NCBI RefSeq assembly: GCF_002575655.3
Contig: NC_053035.3
Location: 374,705,792 to 374,769,791 of the forward strand
Origin: Aegilops tauschii subsp. strangulata
Lineage: Eukaryota > Streptophyta > Magnoliopsida > Poales > Poaceae
Direction of reading: 5' to 3'
Length of the DNA stretch: 64,000 nucleotides
In this document: in pieces, positions 57,101 to 64,000 of the stretch
Numbering within the stretch: position 1 is the stretch's first letter
Layout of the letters: each line of letters begins with the position of its first letter
Notes under the pieces: generated by a model
Seen by the model: the letters and a program-made list of their open reading frames with translations, nothing else
Databases searched by the model: none
What the model was told of the DNA's origin: nothing
Program-made: the position numbers and the translations under genes

Positions 57101-58314
57101 GGGACCCCCTTGACAGTTCGCCTTGAATAAAACTCCTCCAGCAAGGCCCAACCTTGGTTTTACCATTTGCCACCTAAGCCTTTTCCCCCGGGTTTTCGCG
57201 AGCCCGAGGGTCATCTTTATTTTAACCCCCCCCCCCCCGGGCCAGTGCTCCTTCGAGTGTTGGTCCGAACCGAGCAGCCTGCGGGGCCACCTCGGGGAAA
57301 CTCGAGGTCTGGTTTTACTCGTAGCTTGACTTATCCGGTGTGCCCTGAGAACGAGATATGTGCAGCTCCTATCGGGATTTGTCGGCACATTCGGGCGGCT
57401 TTGCTGGTCTTGTTTTACCATTGTCGAAATGTCTTGTAAACCCGGATTCCGAGACTGATCGGGTCTTTCCGGGAGAAGGTTTATCCTTCGTTGACCGTGA
57501 GAGCTTATGATGGGCTGAGTTGGGACACCCCTGCAGGGTATTATCTTTCGAAAGCCGTGCCCGCGGTTATGAGGCAGATGGGAATTTGTTAATGTCCGGT
57601 TGTAGAGAACTTGTCACTTGACCCAATTAAAATGCATCAACTGTGTGTGTAGCCGTGATGGTCTCTTCTCGGCGGAGTCCGGGAAGTGAACACGGTTTGA
57701 GTTATGAATGACGTAAGTAGGAGTTCAGGATCACTTCTTGGTCACTACTAGATGATGACCGTTCCGTTGCTTCTCTTCTCGCTCTCTTTTGCGTATGTTA
57801 GCCACCATATATGCTTATTGCCGCTGCAGCTCCACCTCATTACACCATCCTTTCCTATAAGCTTAAATAGTCTTGATCTCGCGGGTGTGAGATTGCTGAG
57901 TCCTCGTGACTCACAGATTCTACCAAAACAGTTGCAGGTGTCGACGATGCCAGTGTAGATGATGGGATCGATCTCAAGTGGGAGTTCGATGAGGAACGTG
58001 GTCGTTACTATGTGTCTTTTCCTGATGATCAGTAGTGGAGCCCAGTTGGGACGATCGGGGATCTAGCATTTGCGGTTATCTTATTTTCATTTGGATCTTG
58101 ACTGTAGTCGGTCTATGTGCGTATTTTGGATGATGTATGGATTATATTTATGTATTGTGTGAAGTGGCGATTGTAAGCCAACTCTTTATCCCATTCTTGT
58201 TCATTACATGGGATTGTGTGAAGATGACCCTTCTTGCGACAAAACCACTATGCGGTTATGCCTCTAAGTCATGCCTCGACACGTGGGAGATATAGCCGCA
58301 TCGTGGGCGTTACA
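54178..58314 (+). repeat. 3' LTR of chromovirus (4,137 bp)
   Basis: This is the complete LTR from TGTAACACC to GGGCGTTACA. It contains a TATTTATA at 54713-54720, inside the 413-bp segment (54379-54791) missing from the 5' LTR. A GC-rich segment (54790-55080) follows. Short open frames in both LTRs match each other as repeats and are not genes. Confidence 0.94.
54713..54720 (+). promoter_or_regulatory. Candidate TATA box of chromovirus LTR
   Basis: TATTTATA lies upstream of the GC-rich block in the 3' LTR. There is no counterpart in the 5' LTR because of the 413-bp loss. Assignment is by position and sequence only. Confidence 0.4.
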
Positions 58315-58540
58315 TAGATCAACTCTTGTAATACTCATATCATGAAGATGAATCAAGCAGGAAGTAGGGTATTACCTCCATCGAGAGGGCCCGAACCCGG
58401 GTATACATTGTGTCCCCCGCCTCCTGTTACCATCCGCCTTAGACGCACAGTTCGGGACCCCCTACCCGAGATCCGCCGGTTTTGACACCGACATTGGTGC
58501 TTTCATTGAGAGTTCCACTGTGCCGTCACCGTAAGGCTAG

Positions 58541-59884
58541 ATGGCTCCTTCGATCATCAGCAACGATGCGATCCAGGGTGAGGTTTTCCTCCCTGGACAG
58601 ATCTTCGTATTCGGCGGCTTCGTACTGCGGGCCAACTTGCTTGGCCATCTGGAGCAGATCGAGAGCTACGCCCCTGGCCATCAGGTCAGGTTTGGAAACT
58701 TGAACTACACTGCCGACATCCGCGGAGACTTGATCTTCGACGGATTCGAGCCCATGTCGGGTGCGCCGCACAATCACGACGAGCATCATTTAGCTCTGCC
58801 GTCGGACAGTGTTCGGAAGATCACACCTGCAACCACTCCGGCCCTCAATCCGGAACAAATTGCGCCATCTGAGGACGGGTGGATGGACCCCGCCACGGAG
58901 GCCGCACACTCAGTGGCGATAGAGCCGAATACTGACTTCACCTCCTACGAGACCCATGTTGCCGAACCGTTGGATTCGTCCCCGGCCACGTACTCCGAGC
59001 CGCCTGCGTCCGTGCCCATCAAATCCGATTGGGCACCGATCATGGAGTTTACCTCCACGGATATCTTTCAGCACTCGCCTTTTGGCGACGTACTAAACTC
59101 GTTGAAGTCTCTCTCCCTGTCAGGAGACCCCTGGCCGAACTATGTCCGGCTAGAATGGGATGCGGACGACGAAGAAATTCGCGCCCCACCCACCACCCAC
59201 TTAGTAGCCACTGTCGACGATTTAACCGACATGCTCGACTTCGGCTCCGAAGACATCGACGGTATGGACGACGATGCAGGAGACGAACAAGAACCACCGC
59301 CCACAGGGCGCTGGACTGCCACCTCATCATATGATATATACATGGTGGACACCCCCAAAGAAGGCGATGGCGATAAGACAACGGAGGATAATCCCTCCAA
59401 GAAGCAATCCAAGCACCGACGTCAGCGGCGCCGCTCTAAGTCCCGCCATAGCAAAAGCAGCGATACCGGCACAAGAGACAATAACTCTTCAGATAGTGCC
59501 GAAGACGACGACAATCCCCTCCAGCCAGACCTCGAGCGGGAGGATGAACAAGCTAGCCCTCCGGAACAGGCAGCAAACGGAGAATCAGAGGATGACAATT
59601 ACATGCCTCTCTCCGAAGACGAAGTGAGCCTCGGCGACGAAGAATTTATCGTGCCTGAGGATCCCGTCGAGCAGAAGCGCTTCAAGCACCGGCTTATAGC
59701 CACAGCAAACAGCCTGAAGAAAAAGCAACAACAGCTTCGAGCTGATCAAGATCTGCTAGCGGATAGATGGACTGAAGTCCTGGCAGCCGAGGAATACGAA
59801 CTCGAGCGCCCAACCAAGAGCTACCCAAAGCGCAGGTTGCTGCCCCACCTCGAGGAGGAAGCAGTGAAACCTACATGCGGCTGA
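58541..59884 (+). pseudogene. gag N-terminal region of Fatima-like element
   Basis: The frame starts at ATG 58541, 48 bp after the LTR. This N-terminal Gag part is acidic and low in complexity, with a Lys/Arg/His/Ser-rich stretch (about 59400-59465) and Asp/Glu-rich runs. It has no catalytic motif. A frame change between about 59850 and 59940 separates it from the capsid core downstream. Confidence 0.8.
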
Positions 59885-59939
59885 TCGGCCACCTCGTGGC
59901 CAAGACAGAGAGGCATATCAGCCCGAAGTCTAGCCCGCA

Positions 59940-60590
59940 CCCCGCCGCCATTCAAACAAAAATACCAAGGCCCGGGGCAACACGAGGGACCTGCGAGACG
60001 TATTGGAAAACAAGGTAAAACGTGCAAGATCGATCTACGGATCACGGGGGTGCGCCCCAACGCGGGACGATGACCGTCACGCCGGATACACTAAAAGCAA
60101 ATCCGGCTGGGCCGAATACAGCAGACAAGACTCATATGAACTGCGTCGTGATATAGCCCGGCACAGAGGTGCCGCACACCCCCTATGCTTCACTGACGAA
60201 GTAATAGATCACGAATTCCCAGAAGGGTTTAAACCCGTAAACATTGAATCATATGATGGTACTACAGACCCCGCGGTATCGATGGAAGACTTCTTCCTCC
60301 ACATTCACATGGCCCGCAGGGATGACCTACATGCCATCAAGTATCTCCCACTAAAACTCAAAGGGCCGGCTCGACATTGGCTCCATAGCTTGCCGGCAAA
60401 CTCCATCAGAAATTGGGAGAGCCTGGGAGATGCATTCCTAGACAATTTTCAGGGCACTTATGTGCGACCGCCGGATGCTGATGATTTAAGTCATATAACT
60501 CAGCATCCAGGGGAATCGGCTAGGAAATTCTGGACCCGGTTCCTAACTAAGAAAACCAAATTGTCGACTGTCCGGATGCAGAGGCCTTAG
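59940..60590 (+). pseudogene. gag capsid core of Fatima-like element
   Basis: HEFPEGFKPVNIESYDG begins the core, followed by HMARRDDLHAIKYLPLKLKG, ARHWLHSLPANSIRNWESL and FLDNFQGTYVRP: Retrotrans_gag. The frame is readable from about 59940 (DLRDVLENK), upstream of the later apparent start. It ends at 60590 after a frame change near 60560. Confidence 0.85.
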
Positions 60591-61800
60591 CAGCACTTAA
60601 ACATAACATCCTTGATGAGTGGCCCGCCCGGTACCTCGGTCAAGAGAAGCCAAAATCCATGGCAGCCCTCACAACACTTATGACCCGCTTTTGCGTGGGC
60701 GAAGATAGTTGGTTGGCTCGTAGTAACAATACAGCAAGCAAACCTGGCACATCAAAGGCCAGGGATACCAACGGCGAACCACGACGCAACAAACACAAGC
60801 GCCGCAAATATGGTGAAAACGCCAAAGATACGGCAGTCAATGCCGGGTTCAGGGGCTCAAAGTCCGGTCAGCGGAAAGGACCACTCAAAAATAACAATTC
60901 GGGTCCATCCAGTTTGGACCGCATACTCGATCGCCAATGCCAAATTCATGGCACCCCAGGAGCGCCAGCCACCCATACCAACAGAGAATGTTGGGTCTTC
61001 AAACAACACGGCAGGGCAAGCGCCAAAAACGGAGAAGGGGGGTCTCAAAGCGATGATGGCGACGAAGAGCCCAGATCACCGAACACGGGAGGGCAAAAGA
61101 AGTTTCCCCCACATATTCAATCGGTGAACGTGGTGAACACCACCAAAATTCCCAACTCGGACCGGATATGCACCCTTAGGGAGGCCGACTTAATGGAAAC
61201 GGTCGTCCCACAATATAAACTAGGGCCGGAAACCTTCAACCGCATGGATTGTCCGGTTAACGCCTATCAGGGCAATCCAGCCGCACTAGTCCTCGACCCA
61301 ATAATTGACGGGTTCCACCTCACACGAGTCCTTATGGACGGAGGCAGCAGTCTAAATCTGCTTTACCAGGACACAGCGCGCAAGATGAGCATCGATCATT
61401 CGGTGATCAAACCCACTAAACCACTTTCAGAGGCATTATACCAGGCGTGGAAGCCAGCTGTACAGGCTCCATTGCCCTTGAGGTAGTCTTCGGATCACCA
61501 GAAAATTACTGTATCAAAGAGTTAATCTTCGAAATCGTCCCTTTCCGCAGTGATTATCAGGCACTGCTCGGACGAACCGCGTTCGCTCGATTCAACGCGG
61601 TGCCACACTATGCTTACCGTAAGCTCAAGATGCCCGGTCCACGCGGCATCATCACGGTTAATGGCAAGGCCGAACCTTCCCTCGGCGCCAACGAGTACAC
61701 TACTGCCTTAACAGAGTCGACGTCCAGGCTCCCGGACACCGTCAAGGGACTCCGAACTACTTCGTGGAAGGATAGCCCGGCTCGTCCAGAGCTCAATTAA
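60591..61800 (+). pseudogene. gag C-terminus and aspartic protease of Fatima-like element
   Basis: A cysteine-histidine knuckle near 60935-60995 reads C-x2-H-x8-H-x4-C, like Tat copy 1. The protease active site is VLMDGGSSLNLLY near 61330-61365. A frameshift near 61420 separates it from the second half (IVPFRSDYQALLGRTAFARFNAVPHYAY, about 61530-61620). The stop is at 61798-61800. No RT follows. Confidence 0.87.
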
Positions 61801-62880
61801 ACACTCCGGCGAAGGCCAGGACAGGCCGCACTCAGCGGCTCAACCGCTCTCCGGCACGCAAACATTTCTTACATTCCCTTCGCAGGTTCACCTTTATGCT
61901 AACCAGGACAGGCGATGCGGAGGCAGCTTGAACGCGCAAGGGAATCATTAGACATTCCCCGCAATGACCATCCGGCTATATTACGGATCCGCACTCAGCT
62001 TCTTCCCCCTTGGTCTCAGCAGGTTCCACAATCATACTCCTTTTTTATCAAATTACCTGTACTCATACGCATAGACGTACTATTCAAATACAACATGTGG
62101 ATTTATATGATGCTTACCTGCTGTTATTTCTTATTGAAATTCTTTCGTCAAGTGGCATGCGTACACAATATGCCAGGGGCTTCGTTTTACCCATAACACG
62201 GCAGTAAAGTCCGAACACCTTCATGGAAGTTCGGCACCCCGAACTTATAGCACTATATGCATCAGCTCCGAATCATGTCTTGGGTCAATAGTTGGATTTG
62301 CCCGGCTCCCATGTTTTGGTACCTTATGTTCCGCTATATCGGCTAAGGTAGCACTGGGAGAACTACTGCGATTGTGTCCCGGTTCTTCCGGACGAGCACC
62401 TCAGTAGAGAAAGCCGAAAACTGACTGCCATGATACGGCGAGAGCTGGTCAGCTGTTCGAGAGGTCGTAAAATCTTTAAGGATTTCTCCCGCATAATGCC
62501 ATAACCAATGCAGCGTGCGATGGATCGGTTTTTTCTTTGATCAGGTGCTTACAGAGCCCCTAGTACGGTCTTCCGAACACCAAGGGCTGCGCCTACCTTA
62601 CTAAAGCTCCTATGGCTAAGTGAGAGTGATAAAGCCCTATAGTCCGATTGCCTGGTTCGTTGTGCTGAGCACCTCCTTCGAAGGACCCAAAACTGGGATA
62701 AAGAGTGCTCAGGTTTATCCCGAACACCCCCGTACTTCTTACGTGGGGGGCAGAAGCCGACGACTGGCCAACTCTCATGTTTAACACACAAAACGGCCGC
62801 ACAGGAGGGTAAACTTTTATATAACAGGCAACAAATAAATGACCTTGTTCAAACATTACAAAGGACAACATGATTTGCAT
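61801..62880. other. Non-coding stretch between protease and antisense ORF, Fatima-like element
   Basis: About 1.1 kb where pol should lie. I find no RT, RNase H or integrase motif on either strand, so pol has been lost in this element or its lineage. Confidence 0.7.
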
Positions 62881-64000
62881 TCATGGGAATATAATGTCCT
62901 TGGTACATAGCTCCGCTGCAAGGTAGGATCCTTTCCGAACACTCTCATAATATAATTCAGGCTTGCGGTGCTCCTTCCCCTCTGGCGGTCCTTCGGTCAT
63001 CAGCTTTTCAGCACCCATCTTCCCCCAGTGCACCTTTGCGCGGGCGAAGGCCATTCGCGCACCTTCTATGCAGACCGACCTCTTGATGACATCAAGTCGA
63101 GGGCAAGCGCTTACAAGCCGCTTCACGAGCCCGAAGTAGCTGCTTGGAATCGGCTCGGCAGGCCATAGCCGGATAACCAAACCTTTCATGGCTAGTTCCG
63201 CCGCCTTATGCAGTTCGACCAGCTATTTTAGTTGATCGGAAAAAGGTACCAGATAATTCGGTGCCAAATACTGCGACCAGAAGAGCTTACCCGCAGTGTT
63301 CCTTTCTTCGGCTCGGTAGAATTGGGCGGCATCTGATATGCTGCGAGGTAGCTCGGCAAATACCCCTGAGAAATCCGGATCCAAAATTAGAAACATAGTT
63401 TTCCCCTCAAATTGCTTTATATGGAAAAAGCCTTACCCGCCGCGATCTTTCTTGCCTCTTGGATCCCCTGCAGGGTGCTTTGGGTTTCCCCCCGGGCATC
63501 GCTCGTGGTCTGCTGCGCCTTGGTGAGTTCGGATTCTTTCTCCGTTAAACTCTGCTCCAAGGTCTCGCATTTCCTCATGGCCTCTTGCAGCTCCTGCTCA
63601 GCTTTAATAACCCTGGCCTCGTGCTTCTCACGAAGAGCCTGCTCTGTGGCTGCCTTTTTCTCGGCCTCGGCCACGGCCTTCTTAAGGGCCTCGACTTCGG
63701 TCACAATCCCTAGCACAAATCATGAAGCTTATTTCATACTGAAAATTCATTCGCAATAAACGCGAACAAGGCTTGTGCATACCTTGTTTATCTCTCAACT
63801 GCATTCTCAATTGGCCAAGTTCTTCTTTGGCCCGCTCCAGACTTTGATTCAGTCTGGAGATCTCCGCAGTATGAGAGGCAGCAGCCGCTACAGACGCCTG
63901 CTTATAACAGAAGAGAAATCAATGTCATTCAATGAGTCTTCCTGCGATCATAAATTCGATCCTCTGTCCGGTTCTTTCTTTCACCGAACAGTGTATCAGC
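62881..64000 (-). pseudogene. Antisense ORF (aORF) 3' part of Fatima-like element
   Basis: A minus-strand coiled-coil segment (63709-63417; ALKKAVAEAEKKAATEQ) leads into a C-terminal block (63189-62881; KGLVIRLWPAEPIPSSYFG, then RLDVIKRSVCIEGARMAFARAKVHW) ending at TGA 62881-62883. An upstream exon is likely at 63897-63783 with AG acceptor and GT donor. Stops and a frame change lie near 63405-63417, plus TAG at 63223-63225. The layout (coiled coil, then a C-terminal domain, antisense, before the 3' LTR) parallels the Tat copies. The gene continues beyond the right edge. Confidence 0.8.

Larger units (their letters stand above)
33775..58314 (+). mobile_element. Chromodomain Gypsy (Tekay/Del-like chromovirus), split by Tat copy 2
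   Basis: The element starts TGTAACACCCC and ends GGGCGTTACA, with TSD TAGAT (33770-33774 and 58315-58319). It is 24,540 bp with the nested element and about 13.5 kb without it. LTRs are long (4,137 bp for the intact 3' LTR). The polyprotein has gag, protease, RT, RNase H, integrase and a C-terminal chromodomain in Gypsy order, with one clear frameshift. Tekay/Del assignment rests on the chromodomain, long LTRs and polyprotein pattern. Confidence 0.93.
33479..58493 (+). repeat. 5' LTR of Fatima-like element, split by chromovirus
   Basis: The parts are 33479-33774 and 58320-58493, together 470 bp, from TGAGGG to CCGACA. A TATA box (TCTATATAAAC) lies near 33681-33691. The chromovirus insertion point is marked by TAGAT on both sides. 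Confidence 0.92.
18575..64000 (+). mobile_element. Angela #2 (Copia) retrotransposon, 5' part, heavily interrupted
   Basis: This Angela/WIS/BARE-1-type element starts TGAAGGAAATAT at 18575 (left TSD CAAGG). It has a 5' LTR to 21460, a PBS, a leader, gag-protease (22686-23797), then integrase and the start of RT (32107-33478). The Athila-lineage element (23798-32101) and the Fatima-like element (from 33479) sit inside its coding region. Its remaining RT, RNase H and 3' LTR should lie right of the window, beyond the end of the Fatima-like element. It is divergent (head to head) to Angela #1. Confidence 0.92.
33479..64000 (+). mobile_element. Fatima-like Gypsy, apparently non-autonomous, runs off right edge
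   Basis: It begins TGAGGGAGTCCTGG at 33479 after ATGGG (33474-33478, left TSD). LTR sequence and length (470 bp without the nested element) match my memory of the abundant Triticeae Fatima family. That name is tentative. Gag and protease follow the LTR, but RT, RNase H and integrase are absent. Instead, about 1.1 kb of non-coding DNA leads to an antisense ORF. The 3' LTR is outside the window. Confidence 0.85.

Overview
The window is a gene-free stretch of nested LTR retrotransposons typical of a Triticeae genome (wheat or Aegilops). The organism is inferred from the element types: Angela/WIS/BARE-1-type Copia LTRs, a Fatima-like Gypsy LTR, an Athila-lineage Gypsy with a tRNA-Asp primer site, a chromodomain-bearing Gypsy and two copies of a Tat-lineage Gypsy. 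I see no host gene, rRNA, canonical tRNA gene or CRISPR array. Most element ends are fixed by TG...CA termini plus a matching 5-bp target-site duplication (TSD).

Layout. 1-16452: the 5' end of an Angela-type Copia on the minus strand (leader 1-733, LTR 734-16452). Its LTR is split by a complete 13,979-bp Tat-lineage Gypsy (copy 1, 1288-15266, TSD GGGAA). 16453-18574: about 2.1 kb of older DNA holding a decayed LTR remnant, a 23-bp minisatellite and a weak tRNA-like A/B-box pair. 18575 to beyond 64000: a second Angela on the plus strand. Its 5' LTR carries a ~625-bp tandem duplication and a 520-bp solo LTR (19579-20098, TSD CCTTG). Its gag-pol is interrupted by a complete minus-strand Athila-lineage Gypsy (23798-32101, TSD ATTAT). 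It is interrupted again at 33479 by a Fatima-like Gypsy that runs off the right edge. The Fatima-like 5' LTR is split by a chromodomain Gypsy (33775-58314, TSD TAGAT), whose own 5' LTR is split by Tat-lineage copy 2 (35502-46547, TSD GTTGG). The deepest nest is Angela > Fatima-like > chromovirus > Tat copy 2.

How the parts work. Each element family would encode Gag plus protease, reverse transcriptase, RNase H and integrase from the sense strand. The Athila-lineage and Fatima-like elements show only gag and protease, so they look non-autonomous. The chromovirus is the best preserved: its polyprotein has one clear frameshift. The two Tat copies, and the Fatima-like element, also carry a second gene on the opposite strand between pol and the 3' LTR. 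Comparing the two Tat copies, I reconstruct a six-exon, five-intron antisense gene of about 1,075 codons with a TATA-like box about 140-150 bp upstream of its ATG in both copies. Antisense extra ORFs are known in the Tat lineage. The exon model, the candidate promoter and the repeated intron sequence are the most interesting points here. Nearly every coding copy is broken by stops or frameshifts.
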